Numbered from the stretch's first letter, positions 7,834-16,086 are shown. The stretch is DNA of 48,498 nt from Oscillospiraceae bacterium (GCA_017545185.1 JAFWQJ010000060.1:1-48498), one strand, 5' to 3'. Numbers and translations are program-made. The notes: generated by a model not told the origin, from the letters alone.

Positions 7834-7936
7834 ACAGAGTAGGAAATTCTGCGTAAAGTGCCGCCCGAACGGGGAGTTGTCGGACGGACGAAAAGCGTTC
7901 CCGCTTGCGATGGAGTTTCCGCATCCCGCTGAGGCA
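7834..7936 (+). ncRNA. Tetrahydrofolate (THF) riboswitch
   Basis: The sequence carries the conserved blocks of the folT/THF aptamer: GAGTAG near the 5' end, GTAAAGTGCCGCCCGAACGG with the following GGGAGTTGTC, GGACGAAAAGC, and the 3' closing strand TTCCGCATCCCGCTGAGG. It lies directly upstream of a folate-transporter S component gene, its usual partner. THF binding would repress the folT-folC unit. The expression platform is the hairpin at 7951-7988. Confidence 0.93.
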
Positions 7937-7950
7937 TAAGGGACATACAA

Positions 7951-7988
7951 CACTCCTTTGTGCATTCAGTCATTGTGCAAAGGAGTGT
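7951..7988 (+). promoter_or_regulatory. Riboswitch expression platform masking the folT ribosome-binding site
   Basis: A 14-bp stem, CACTCCTTTGTGCA pairing with TGTGCAAAGGAGTG, contains the folT ribosome-binding site AAAGGAG in its 3' arm. It is followed by TATTTTTATG. When formed it hides the ribosome-binding site; with the trailing T-run it could also terminate weakly. Confidence 0.8.
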
Positions 7989-7994
7989 ATTTTT

Positions 7995-8549
7995 ATGAAA
8001 AATTCCAGTGTTGTCCGTCCCGCAGTGAGCGCAAAGATCAGCGTCCGCATGATCGTTCTGATTGGCCTGCTCGCTGCCATGAGCATTGTGTTCGGAAAGC
8101 TGCTCGCGATCAATATCGGCAATTCGATCCGCATCAGCTTTGAGAATCTGCCGATCCTGATGGCCGGGATCTTCCTCGGCGGACCGGCCGGCTTCGTGAC
8201 CGGCGTCCTCGCGGATGTGATCGGATGTCTGATCGTCGGCTATTCGATCAACCCGATCATTACGCTGGCAGCCGGCAGCATCGGCCTGATCGCCGGACTG
8301 CTGTTCCGGGCACAGCCGAAGCAGAAGCTGCCCGTCCGCGTGTACGATTCCGTCATGGCGGCACATGTTGTCGGCTCCATGCTGCTCAAATCCGCCGGAC
8401 TGATGCTCTTTTACCATACGCCGCTTGCCGGTGTTGCGCCCCGCGTGCCGCTGTATATCTGCATCGGCATTGCAGAGAGCACGATCATTCTGCTGCTGCT
8501 GAAAAATAAAGCATTTGCAGCGCAGGTCGAAAGGCTGAATCAAAAATGA
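7995..8549 (+). CDS. folT: Folate ECF transporter substrate-binding (S) component FolT
   Basis: A 184-residue integral membrane protein with about six transmembrane helices. It captures folate for an energy-coupling-factor transporter; the shared ATPases and T component are not in this window. The family pattern is seen in helix 1 (MIVLIGLLAAMSIVFGKLL), in RISFENLPILMAGIFLGGPAG and in VTGVLADVIGCLI. The ATG at 7995 is chosen because AAAGGAG lies at the right distance; the frame is open further upstream but that part is the riboswitch. A THF riboswitch precedes it, which confirms folate as the substrate, and the end overlaps folC by 4 bases. Confidence 0.92.
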   Translation: MKNSSVVRPAVSAKISVRMIVLIGLLAAMSIVFGKLLAINIGNSIRISFENLPILMAGIFLGGPAGFVTGVLADVIGCLIVGYSINPIITLAAGSIGLIAGLLFRAQPKQKLPVRVYDSVMAAHVVGSMLLKSAGLMLFYHTPLAGVAPRVPLYICIGIAESTIILLLLKNKAFAAQVERLNQK

Positions 8550-10204
8550 ATATCAACGAAGCAAAGGATTATCTGAAGCTGGCCGCAAAGCGCGGTGCGC
8601 GTCTGGGCCTTGAACGGGTGCAGGAGCTGGTGCACCGGCTCGGCGATCCGCAGAATCAGATGCAGGTGATCCACATTGCCGGTACAAACGGAAAAGGCTC
8701 TGTCGGTGCGATGCTCGCTGCGGTGTTACACGCAGCGGGCATCAGGACAGGGCATTTTGCATCTCCGGCGCTGTGTGCGGTCAACGATTATTTCCGCATC
8801 GACGGGGAAACGGTCTCCGACCGGCAGCTTGCCGCGGTGCTGACCGATGTGCAGGCGGAAGCGGAGCAAATGGCCGATCCGCCGACGGAATTTGAGATCC
8901 TCGCGGCGGCAGCCTATCTGCTGTTTGCGCAGACCCGCCGCGAGATCGCCGTCGTGGAATGCTGCATGGGCGGCGGAACGGACTGCACGAATGTGATCGA
9001 GCGTCCGCTGCTTTCGATCATCACGAATATCCGGAAGGATCACTGTGCGTTCCTCGGCAATACGATCGCGGAGATCGCCGCGCATAAGGCGGGGATCATC
9101 AAGGCAGGATGTCCGGTGCTTTCCGGCTGCCGGAATCCCGAGGCGCAGCGCGTGATCGAAGCCTATGCGAAAAAAATGGGCGCGCCGCTCGAAACACGGC
9201 AGCCGCTCGTCAGGGATGCAGTCTTTACGCTGCAGAATACGGTCATGGATACAGAAGGCTTCGGCAGGCTGTTTCTCCCGCTGAAGGGCATGTATCAGCC
9301 GGAGAATGCGTCGCTGGTGCTGCAGGCCGTCGGCATCCTGCGGCGGCTCGGCATCCGCATTCCGGATGCTGCGGTGCAGGACGGCTTTTTATCCTGCAAA
9401 TGGCGCGGCCGCTTTGAGCTGCTGCGGAAATCGCCCGCGGTGCTGTTTGACGGCGCTCATAACCCGGACGGGATGCGCAAAACAACAGACAGCCTGACCT
9501 ATTATTTCGGCGCGCATAAGGACATTGTGTTCGTGACCGGCGTTATGGCGGACAAGGAATATCAGGACTACCCTGCCCTGCTGGAGCCGCTCGCAAAGGA
9601 GATCTGCACGGTCAAGCCGGACAATCCGCGTGCGCTCCCCGCAGAACAGCTCCGCGATGTGTATACGGCGGCGGGCATTCCGGCGCGGGCATTTGATACC
9701 GTCGAAGAAGCCGTCCGCTATGCCTGCGGGACCGGGAAAACGGTCGTCGGGCTCGGCTCGCTGTATCTGTACCCGGCATTCTGCGCGGCACTGGATGCGG
9801 TGCGTCCGCAGAAGAAGCTGCTGCTGACATTCCGCTCGCAGGAAGAACGGCGGGCATATACCGACGCCTGCTGCATGGAGATGCAGGTCTGCAGACTGCC
9901 CCGCGGGACTGCATTCCCGGAGATCATGGATCCCGGCCGCGTGGAATACTGGAAAAACGATTCGCTGTATATCTGCGAAATCGCGGAATTTGTGCGTATC
10001 TACGGGGATTATACCGCTGACGGCTTTTACGGCAGCGGAGCGCACGGCGCGGTCGATGTGTACGGGCTCAACTACTACCCGCCGGAGACCGTCACGCAGA
10101 TGATTGGACAGATCACGGCGGACAAACCGGCGGAATATGAGACGATGCTTCGTTTTCTGCGGGAAGCAGAACAGCAGAACGGGTTTTATATTCTCGGCGC
10201 ATGA
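8546..10204 (+). CDS. folC: Folylpolyglutamate synthase with an extra C-terminal domain
   Basis: Adds glutamates to folates (and, in many bacteria, makes dihydrofolate), retaining folate in the cell. The Mur-ligase-type P-loop GTNGKGS is at residues 46-52, the SIITNIRKDHCAFLG region at about 155-170, and DGAHNPDGM at about 302. The enzyme core is complete by about residue 420, the usual length. A further ~125 residues (from KKLLLTFRSQEERRAY) form an extension I do not recognise, ending in GFYILGA; it contains a YGDYTADGFYGSGAHGAV segment. The ATGA overlap with folT makes a two-gene unit under the THF riboswitch, so uptake and retention of folate are regulated together. Confidence 0.9.
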   Translation: MNINEAKDYLKLAAKRGARLGLERVQELVHRLGDPQNQMQVIHIAGTNGKGSVGAMLAAVLHAAGIRTGHFASPALCAVNDYFRIDGETVSDRQLAAVLTDVQAEAEQMADPPTEFEILAAAAYLLFAQTRREIAVVECCMGGGTDCTNVIERPLLSIITNIRKDHCAFLGNTIAEIAAHKAGIIKAGCPVLSGCRNPEAQRVIEAYAKKMGAPLETRQPLVRDAVFTLQNTVMDTEGFGRLFLPLKGMYQPENASLVLQAVGILRRLGIRIPDAAVQDGFLSCKWRGRFELLRKSPAVLFDGAHNPDGMRKTTDSLTYYFGAHKDIVFVTGVMADKEYQDYPALLEPLAKEICTVKPDNPRALPAEQLRDVYTAAGIPARAFDTVEEAVRYACGTGKTVVGLGSLYLYPAFCAALDAVRPQKKLLLTFRSQEERRAYTDACCMEMQVCRLPRGTAFPEIMDPGRVEYWKNDSLYICEIAEFVRIYGDYTADGFYGSGAHGAVDVYGLNYYPPETVTQMIGQITADKPAEYETMLRFLREAEQQNGFYILGA

Positions 10205-10223
10205 GAAAGGAAACACAAAACCA

Positions 10224-10979
10224 ATGAAGGCAAAGAAAAAAATCATTATCCCGGCGGCGGTCATCCTTCTGCTGCTGATCGCGGCGGGATGCTTTTTTCA
10301 GTTCACGGGCAGCGGCTACCGCATCTCGGTCCCGTTCAGATCCGGCTTCCGGGAGATCGCCCCGAACGTCTACATCAACAAAGGAAACGCCGGTGATCAG
10401 GACGAGATCCTCAGCCTCATCGAAGCGGCTAAGGAACGCGACACCGCATTTTACGGCTCCCTGCAGTGCCTTGACGATACCGTGATCGTCATCTGCGACG
10501 ATGCAAAGATCAGTGCGAAGATCGGTGAAAAAGATACGACAACGGAGTGGTTCCCCGTCAAGCGGAATTTTATCTGCGTGTCAAACGAATACTGCATCCT
10601 TGATATTCTGGCGCATGAGCTCACCCACGCAGAGCTGCATTACCGCCTGAGCTTGAAAGCACTGCGCAATGTCCCGACATGGTTCAATGAGGGGCTTGCC
10701 ACGCAGAACGATTACCGCGAACAGTACAGCAGCGAACAGTGGGAACAGCAGACCGAAAACGGCAGACTTGCCGTCCCGACCGGGGATATGGACACGGGGG
10801 CGGAATTTTACGCCGGTACGGCCGAGGATCGCAGATTCCGCTATCTCTGCGCAAAGCATGAGGTCGCTGCATGGCTGGAGGTGCATTCAGTGCAGGGACT
10901 GCTGGATCTGATCGACGGGCTGAACGCGGGCGGCGATTTTGATGCGCTTTACGGCACCCCGCTTACAGTTGCGCAATAG
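10224..10979 (+). CDS. Membrane-anchored zinc metallopeptidase (HELTH, gluzincin-like)
   Basis: The 251-residue product has an N-terminal basic stretch and one transmembrane helix (about 7-26), then a domain facing outside. HELTH at residues 131-135 gives two zinc-binding histidines and the catalytic Glu. WFNEGLA (153-159) supplies Glu156 as the likely third ligand, the layout of gluzincins such as the MA-clan peptidases. The start at 10224 is used because GAGAAAGG precedes it; the frame is open upstream inside folC. It follows folC by 19 bases and may be co-transcribed. The substrate is unknown. Confidence 0.75.
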   Translation: MKAKKKIIIPAAVILLLLIAAGCFFQFTGSGYRISVPFRSGFREIAPNVYINKGNAGDQDEILSLIEAAKERDTAFYGSLQCLDDTVIVICDDAKISAKIGEKDTTTEWFPVKRNFICVSNEYCILDILAHELTHAELHYRLSLKALRNVPTWFNEGLATQNDYREQYSSEQWEQQTENGRLAVPTGDMDTGAEFYAGTAEDRRFRYLCAKHEVAAWLEVHSVQGLLDLIDGLNAGGDFDALYGTPLTVAQ

Positions 10980-10985
10980 TTTTGC

Positions 10986-11014
10986 TTGCTTTTTTTGCGG
11001 CAATGTTGTATAAT
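10986..11014 (+). promoter_or_regulatory. Promoter of proC
   Basis: TTGCTT (10986-10991) and TATAAT (11009-11014) with a 17-bp spacer, about 50 bases before the start. Confidence 0.8.
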
Positions 11015-11066
11015 AGAAACGGTGCGCGAAATGCACCGAATCCGAATTACAGAAAGGCGAATGATC

Positions 11067-11888
11067 ATGATTACGCTTGGTTTTTTAGGCGCGGGCAATA
11101 TGGGCTCCGCGATGATGCGCGGCATTGCCGCATCGGCACTCTGCAAAAGCGGTGAGATCGCGAAGATCCTCGCATTTGATACCGACGGCGAAAAGCTGAA
11201 CAAGCTTGCGGCCGAAGCGGGCATTGTCCCGTGCGAGAGCGCACAGGCACTCGCGGATGCCGTTGATTTCCTCGTGCTTGCGGTCAAGCCGCAGGTGCTT
11301 GCAGGCGTGCTGGACGGCCTGACGATCCGGAAGGAGCAGGTCATCATCTCGATCTGCGCGGGCATCTCCGCAGAATTCATCCGCTCGCATACGATCGCGG
11401 ATGCGCGCATCATTCTCTGTATGCCGAACACCCCGCTGATGCTCGGCCTCGGCGCGACTGCGCTTGCAAAATGCGACGGCATCACCGATGACGAATTTGC
11501 ACTTGCCATGCAGATGTTCGCGACCTGCGGCATCGCGGAGGAGATCCCGGAGAGCAAAATGCGCGAGATCATCGCAGTGAACAGCTCCAGCCCGGCCTTC
11601 CTGTACCTCTATGCCAAGGGCTTCCTTGATTATGCAAAGTCCGAGGGTCTGGACGACGGTGCCGCCCTGCGGCTCTTTGCACAGGCGATGATCGGCTCTG
11701 CAAAAATGATGACCGATTCCGGCTATTCGATCGACGAGCTGATCAAAATGGTGTCGTCCCCCGGCGGCACAACGCTTGCGGGTCTGGACAAGCTCTATCA
11801 GGGCGAGCTGACCGCGACCGTCGATGCCTGCTGCAATGCCTGCACGCAGCGCGCCTACGAGCTGGCAGGTGCCGAGCGCAAAAAATAA
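11067..11888 (+). CDS. proC: Pyrroline-5-carboxylate reductase
   Basis: Reduces 1-pyrroline-5-carboxylate to proline with NAD(P)H, the last step of proline synthesis. The 273-residue product begins with a Rossmann fold (GFLGAGNMG, residues 5-13). The middle has the family motif MPNTPLMLGLGATAL (about 116-130). The C-terminal dimerisation and active-site helices include NSSSPAFLYLYA and SPGGTTLAGL. Two in-frame ATGs are close together; the second is chosen because AGAAAGG lies 9 bases upstream of it and only 3 from the first. It has its own promoter. Confidence 0.95.
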   Translation: MITLGFLGAGNMGSAMMRGIAASALCKSGEIAKILAFDTDGEKLNKLAAEAGIVPCESAQALADAVDFLVLAVKPQVLAGVLDGLTIRKEQVIISICAGISAEFIRSHTIADARIILCMPNTPLMLGLGATALAKCDGITDDEFALAMQMFATCGIAEEIPESKMREIIAVNSSSPAFLYLYAKGFLDYAKSEGLDDGAALRLFAQAMIGSAKMMTDSGYSIDELIKMVSSPGGTTLAGLDKLYQGELTATVDACCNACTQRAYELAGAERKK

Positions 11889-11935
11889 GCATCATCCGCA
11901 TTCCGTCCGCATAAGATATTGCGGAGGGGATGCAC

Positions 11936-12568
11936 ATGAAGATCATAACCGAACGGATCCCGCTGCGGACAGGCAGGCTTTCGATTCCGATGCCGGATCC
12001 CGTAAAGCTGCTGTTCTGCTTTGCGCTGACCGGCACCGTGACCGGTGTCCTGCTCTGCCGGACAAGACCCGCGCTCAGCGAGATCTGCTGGCTGACGCAG
12101 GGACTTGCCGTGACGGAAGCGGAGCGCACGCTCTGGGATGTCTGCAAGACCGCGCTGCTGCCGCTGCTCGGACTGTACTGCGGCATACTGCTGAGCGGCT
12201 TTTCCGCCTGCGGACAGCCCTTTTCGCTGATGCTGCTGTTCTCCCGCGGGACGGCCTTCGGGCTGGCGGCGGGGGCGTGCTTTGCGGCATATCCGATGCG
12301 GGATGCGCTGGCCGTCACGGGCTGCCTGATCCTGCCGTTCGCGCTTGTCAGTCTGCTGCTGCTCTGCTATGCGGCAAGGGATGCGCTGCGGCTCTCGCGG
12401 ATGCTGACCGGCTATCTGATGCACGGTACGGCAGAGGCAGATGTCCTTGAAAAACAACGGAAGATCATCACCGGGATGCAGGTTTTGCTGCTGCTGATCC
12501 TGCTCGCCGCCGCCATGCAGACGGCAGTGATCCGGCAACTGCAGGACAGTCTGCTGTTTGCGCGGTGA
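11936..12568 (+). CDS. Polytopic membrane protein, possibly SpoIIM-like
   Basis: About 210 residues with one N-terminal transmembrane helix (DPVKLLFCFALTGTVTGVLL), a short external loop and three or four further helices. The spacing of the helices and the segment GFSACGQPFSLMLLFSRGTA, with repeated small residues after it, resemble the stage II sporulation protein M (DUF95) family, which acts in the engulfment complex. The similarity is by pattern only. The second ATG (11936) is chosen because GGAGGGG ends 6 bases before it. It lies between proC and a DUF624-like gene on the same strand. Confidence 0.5.
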   Translation: MKIITERIPLRTGRLSIPMPDPVKLLFCFALTGTVTGVLLCRTRPALSEICWLTQGLAVTEAERTLWDVCKTALLPLLGLYCGILLSGFSACGQPFSLMLLFSRGTAFGLAAGACFAAYPMRDALAVTGCLILPFALVSLLLLCYAARDALRLSRMLTGYLMHGTAEADVLEKQRKIITGMQVLLLLILLAAAMQTAVIRQLQDSLLFAR

Positions 12569-12592
12569 TACCGAAAAGGAGTGTTTCAAATC

Positions 12593-13498
12593 ATGGGTTT
12601 GTTTCGCAGCTATGAGAATGCCGGACCCGGCATCGACCCGAATGCACCGAAGAAGCCGCCGTTCCAGCGATTCTGGGCGATGCTGTGGCAGAATCTCGGA
12701 AAGCTGTTCCTGCTGAATATTCTGTATTCGATGCTGCATATTCCGATGATGGCCTCGCTGGTCGTCTTTCTGGAAACGAACAACAAGTTCACCTATGCGA
12801 TGACGGTTTTTCTGCTGCTGGTGCAAATGCTGATCGAAGGGCCGACCATGGCGGGCTGTGCGCGTGTCCTGCGGCAGATCGTGCTTGACAAGCCGTTTTT
12901 CTTCAACGACGAGTTCAAGAAGGGCTTTCAGCAGAATTTCGGCGCGGGTCTGCTTTACTGGCTGATCGACGCGCTTGTGATCGCATCGGTCGTTGCGGGA
13001 CATTTTGTCTATCCGAACATCGCGCAGGAGACCGGCAGCAAGGCGATCTTTATCCCGTTCGGGATCTCGGTCGCGGTCGCGCTGGTGCTGCTGTTCATGA
13101 ATTATTATATCTGGCCGCTGCAGGTCGCAACGAAGCTGGACAAGCGCACGGTGCTGAAAAACGCCTTCATGCTGTCCGGACTGTCACTCAAGGAATGCAT
13201 CATCTCGACGCTCGGTTCTGCGCTGATGATCGGCATTATGGTCGGGCTGTGGATGTTCAACAGCGGACTGATCTTCTTTGCGGCATTTTTCCCGGCGGCA
13301 TTTGTCGGGTATCTGGTGATGTTCGTGCATTATCCGGTCGTGCAGAAATATGTCATCAATCCGTATTATGAGGAGACCGGCGAAAAGAATCCGGAGGAGA
13401 TCGAGGAGATTTCGGAGGAGGAGCGCGTCTTTACCGACCACGGCGGCACTGAGCAGCCCGTCAAAGCCGAGCGCAAAAAGGGCAAGGTGATCTCGTAG
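12593..13498 (+). CDS. DUF624/YesL-like membrane protein
   Basis: A 301-residue protein with about six transmembrane helices and a highly charged C-terminal tail (EEIEEISEEERVF, then KAERKKGKVIS). The N-terminal FQRFWAMLWQNLGKLFLLNI and the later YYIWPLQVATKLDKRTVLKN match the conserved segments of the YesL/DUF624 family, often found near carbohydrate genes. No function is established. The ATG after AAAAGGAG is preferred to a GTG 12 bases earlier that lies inside the ribosome-binding site. A hairpin-chain repeat begins about 20 bases after the stop. Confidence 0.65.
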   Translation: MGLFRSYENAGPGIDPNAPKKPPFQRFWAMLWQNLGKLFLLNILYSMLHIPMMASLVVFLETNNKFTYAMTVFLLLVQMLIEGPTMAGCARVLRQIVLDKPFFFNDEFKKGFQQNFGAGLLYWLIDALVIASVVAGHFVYPNIAQETGSKAIFIPFGISVAVALVLLFMNYYIWPLQVATKLDKRTVLKNAFMLSGLSLKECIISTLGSALMIGIMVGLWMFNSGLIFFAAFFPAAFVGYLVMFVHYPVVQKYVINPYYEETGEKNPEEIEEISEEERVFTDHGGTEQPVKAERKKGKVIS

Positions 13499-13517
13499 CG
13501 GTGTCTCCGACGGATTG

Positions 13518-14076
13518 AAAATGGGGGCGCTGCCCCCAAGCCCCCGCTGGGGACGAGTCCCCAGACCCCATTCTGAATAGCAAGAGGGTGCTGACAGAAC
13601 AGTCGGCACCCGTTTTGCATTCAGTTTCCGGTCGGGCGTTAGGCTAACCGTTTGCAGCCTCACAAAAGTTTCGGTCAAGCCTTTTCAAAGGCTTGCGGGG
13701 TCGAGGGGCGGAGCCCCCGTCGCTCGCCGCAGCGAGCGAAACTCTCCTGCGTTCTCACACGGGAAGATAGGGGCTTGGGGGAAGTACCCCCGGAACGGGG
13801 CTGCTTCCCCCATTCTAAATAGCATCCGCGAAGCGGATACCTTATTCCAAGCGAATCTCAAAGAAATTCGCAGCCGCCCGCAGCACATAGGAGCGACGCC
13901 GGTCGCGACGAGTGCAAGGGCGTTCCGGGTTCTCAGGGCTGGAAGCCCTGAGTTTAGCTGTGCACGCGTGCACAGCAGCGCGCAGAATGCTGACGGCTGA
14001 CTTTCGTCAGCCCGACGCATTCTGCGCATTCAGGTTTCAAAAGGGCGGAAGCCCTTTTGCTGCTAAGCGCGAAGCG
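13518..14076 (+). repeat. Hairpin-chain dispersed repeat, copy 1
   Basis: A ~560-base non-coding element made of successive palindromes: GGGGGCGCTGCCCCC, GGGGACGAGTCCCC, a terminator hairpin (13586-13616), AAGCCTTTTCAAAGGCTT, CGCTCGCCGCAGCGAGCG, GGGGGAAGTACCCCC, ATCCGCGAAGCGGAT, GAATCTCAAAGAAATTC and GCGACGCCGGTCGCGAC. Most blocks recur in the same order, inverted, at 34255-34681. Copy 1 has an extra module (about 13915-14035) with a perfect 20-bp palindrome at 13957-13976 and a long stem at 13980-14027. It starts just after the stop codon of the upstream gene. Confidence 0.85.
13586..13616 (+). terminator. Rho-independent terminator inside repeat copy 1
   Basis: A 10-bp stem (GGGTGCTGAC / GTCGGCACCC, one G-T pair) followed by GTTTTGC. 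It would end transcription of the DUF624-like gene. Confidence 0.7.
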
Positions 14077-14112
14077 ATTTGCACCGCCGCACATCCAAAT
14101 ACAAAGGCACCG

Positions 14113-14138
14113 GCTGCAGTCAGCCGGTGCCTTTTTCG
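14113..14138 (-). terminator. Terminator hairpin downstream of prfB
   Basis: A perfect stem GGCACCGGCTG / CAGCCGGTGCC followed by TTTTTC on the plus strand. On the minus strand it is followed by TTTGT, so it can serve prfB or the repeat side. Confidence 0.6.
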
Positions 14139-14184
14139 ATATGATAACATGTTCCGGGGAGTATTCCGGTTTCGCAGACCCCGC

Positions 14185-15324
14185 TTAGTCCTCCGATGCA
14201 GCGGCACCGGCCTTCAGCGTACCGTGCGAAAGCGCCTTCAGATACGCATTGATGAAGCTGTCGAGATCGCCGTCCATGACCGCCTGCACATTGCCGTTTT
14301 CACAGCCCGTGCGGTGATCCTTGACCAGCGTATACGGCATGAACACATAGGAACGGATCTGGCTGCCCCACTCGATCTTGAGCTGGTCGCCCTTGATATC
14401 GGAGATCTTTTCGAGGTGCTCGCGCTCCTTTATCTCAACCAGCTTTGCGCGCAGCATCTTCATACAGAAGTCCTTGTTCTGGAACTGCGAACGCTGCGTC
14501 TGGCAGGAGACCACGATGCCGGTCGGGAGATGCTTCAGACGCACCGCGGAGCTCGTCTTGTTGATGTGCTGGCCGCCCGCGCCGCTGGAACGGTAGACCT
14601 GCATTTCGATGTCCTCGGGGCGGATCTCGACCTCGACGTCATCGGAAAGCTCCGGCATGACCTCAAGCGCCGCAAAGGACGTATGCCGTCTTCCGGACGA
14701 ATCGAACGGGGACACGCGCACCAGACGGTGTACACCTGCCTCGGATTTCAGGAAACCGTAAGCGTTCTCGCCCTCGACCATGAACGATGCAGACTTGATG
14801 CCCGCTTCGTCGCCGTCCAGCCAGTCGAGCAGATCGACCTTGAAGCCGTGCGCTTCGGCATATTTGTTGTACATCCGGTAAAGCATCTGCGACCAGTCCT
14901 GCGCCTCCGTGCCGCCCGCACCTGCATGCAGCGTCAGGATCGCGTTGGAGTTGTCGTATTCGCCGGTCAGCAGCGATTTCAGCTTTTCTGCGGCAAGCTG
15001 CTCCTTGAACGCCTCCGCATCGGCAATGATCTCATCGTTCGAGGAATCGTCGCCCTCCTCCAGAGACATCTCGATCAGCTCGATCGTGTCCTCCAGCAGA
15101 GACTGCAGGCGCTCGAAATTCTCGATCTTGCGCTCCAGTGTATTACATTTCTGCGTGATCTTCTGTGCCTTCTCGTGATCGTCCCAGAAGCCGTCGTATT
15201 CCATCTGAATGCGCAGATCACCGAGGTCGGCCTTGGCGCGCTCGATCTGCAGCACCTCTCCGAGCTCCTTGACCTCCGGCCGCGCATTGACAAGCTCATT
15301 CTTGATATCGTCCAGTAATATCAT
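14185..15324 (-). CDS. prfB: Peptide chain release factor 2
   Basis: RF2 reads UGA and UAA stop codons and triggers peptide release. The 379-residue product has an N-terminal coiled-coil domain (about 1-110), the stop-codon-reading SPF tripeptide at 205-207 and the catalytic GGQ at 250-252 (SSGAGGQHINKT). The ATG at 15324 is chosen from AAAGGA upstream; the frame is open earlier but that part is not conserved. Many bacteria control RF2 by a programmed +1 frameshift near codon 25. Here the region (GEVLQIERAKADL) reads straight through, so that autoregulation is absent. The end lies about 110 bases from repeat copy 1. Confidence 0.95.
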   Translation of the reverse strand: MILLDDIKNELVNARPEVKELGEVLQIERAKADLGDLRIQMEYDGFWDDHEKAQKITQKCNTLERKIENFERLQSLLEDTIELIEMSLEEGDDSSNDEIIADAEAFKEQLAAEKLKSLLTGEYDNSNAILTLHAGAGGTEAQDWSQMLYRMYNKYAEAHGFKVDLLDWLDGDEAGIKSASFMVEGENAYGFLKSEAGVHRLVRVSPFDSSGRRHTSFAALEVMPELSDDVEVEIRPEDIEMQVYRSSGAGGQHINKTSSAVRLKHLPTGIVVSCQTQRSQFQNKDFCMKMLRAKLVEIKEREHLEKISDIKGDQLKIEWGSQIRSYVFMPYTLVKDHRTGCENGNVQAVMDGDLDSFINAYLKALSHGTLKAGAAASED

Positions 15325-15518
15325 ATCTGATTTCCTTTCGGTTGGTATCGTCATGCGAACAGTCATACCGACTGAAGCGCAAATTTTCACATATACTATT
15401 TTACAGGATTTTTCACGTTCTGTCAAGTCATATTCCTGCCGTACAACCGGAACAGGACTGTGCATTCTGCACAAAGCAGGCATGATCCACACGGCTGATA
15501 ATGATTTTTCTGTAAAAT

Positions 15519-15537
15519 ATTAAAGTGAGGCTTTAAT
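15519..15537 (+). promoter_or_regulatory. Possible operator upstream of the DUF2975/HTH promoter
   Basis: A 7-bp perfect inverted repeat (ATTAAAG / CTTTAAT) with a 5-base centre sits 6 bases upstream of the -35 box. It is a plausible binding site for the small HTH protein encoded downstream, but this is untested. Confidence 0.35.
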
Positions 15538-15543
15538 TTTCTA

Positions 15544-15572
15544 TTGACAGAATTTAAATTCCGTGTTATACT
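15544..15572 (+). promoter_or_regulatory. Promoter of the DUF2975/HTH pair
   Basis: TTGACA (15544-15549) and TATACT (15567-15572) with a 17-bp spacer. The 305-base gap from prfB (15325-15629) otherwise shows nothing beyond the inverted repeat at 15519. Confidence 0.85.
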
Positions 15573-15629
15573 CATATCATCAGCTGATACATCGACAGAA
15601 TCCGCTTATATTTTCAGGAGGTATCAATC

Positions 15630-16076
15630 ATGAAAGATCCCAATGTCGAAGCACTCAAAAAGCGCACCCGCATGGACACAGTCTGCTTGTTTGTGTTTGC
15701 GGGCGTCTTTGCCGCTTTTACGATTGGAAAGCTGCTGATGCACAGCGCAGGCGCTGCTGTCGGAAATCTATTTCTCTGTGTGATTTTTCTGCTGGCGGGA
15801 CTGATCTTTACAGATATCCGCAGGCACGGAAAACCGTTTGCGAAGTCTGTCATCCGGAAGCTGCGCATACTGGCTGTCACCGTCATGTGCAGCGGCATCC
15901 TTTCGGATTTTGCGGAAAGCTTTGCCCGCAGCAAGGCACTCTCAGAACCGCTTGAACTGTATCTGGATGACCGGTTCATCATTTCCACAGCTTTGCTCGG
16001 CGTGATCATCGGTATTCTCTCGGAGATTTTTGTCTACGGTCACGCCCTGCAGGATGACATGGATCAGATCGCGTAA
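15630..16076 (+). CDS. DUF2975-like four-helix membrane protein
   Basis: A 148-residue protein with four predicted transmembrane helices: TVCLFVFAGVFAAFTIGKLL, VGNLFLCVIFLLAGLIF, LRILAVTVMCSGIL and FIISTALLGVIIGILSEIF. The last ends in the FVYGHALQDDMDQIA tail typical of DUF2975 proteins, which are usually paired with a small HTH regulator. The next gene is exactly that, 10 bases downstream. Its function is not known; such pairs are thought to regulate their own expression. AGGAGG precedes the ATG. Confidence 0.7.
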   Translation: MKDPNVEALKKRTRMDTVCLFVFAGVFAAFTIGKLLMHSAGAAVGNLFLCVIFLLAGLIFTDIRRHGKPFAKSVIRKLRILAVTVMCSGILSDFAESFARSKALSEPLELYLDDRFIISTALLGVIIGILSEIFVYGHALQDDMDQIA

Positions 16077-16086
16077 AGGGGGAAAT

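Larger units (their letters stand above)
13499..14184. other. Gene-free stretch filled by hairpin-chain repeat copy 1
   Basis: No real gene lies in these 686 bases. They hold the repeat described at 13518-14076 and the prfB terminator region. Apparent ORFs here are translations of the repeat and also occur in the other copy. Confidence 0.7.

Noticed and set aside
13685-14029. ORF on the minus strand, 114 residues, in repeat copy 1
   Set aside because: The same frame recurs in copy 2 because the repeat DNA is conserved; it has no ribosome-binding site, and its composition is that of a translated palindrome chain.
15325-15492. Longer N-terminus of prfB
   Set aside because: The 56 extra residues are not RF2-like, and a good ribosome-binding site lies before the ATG at 15324.
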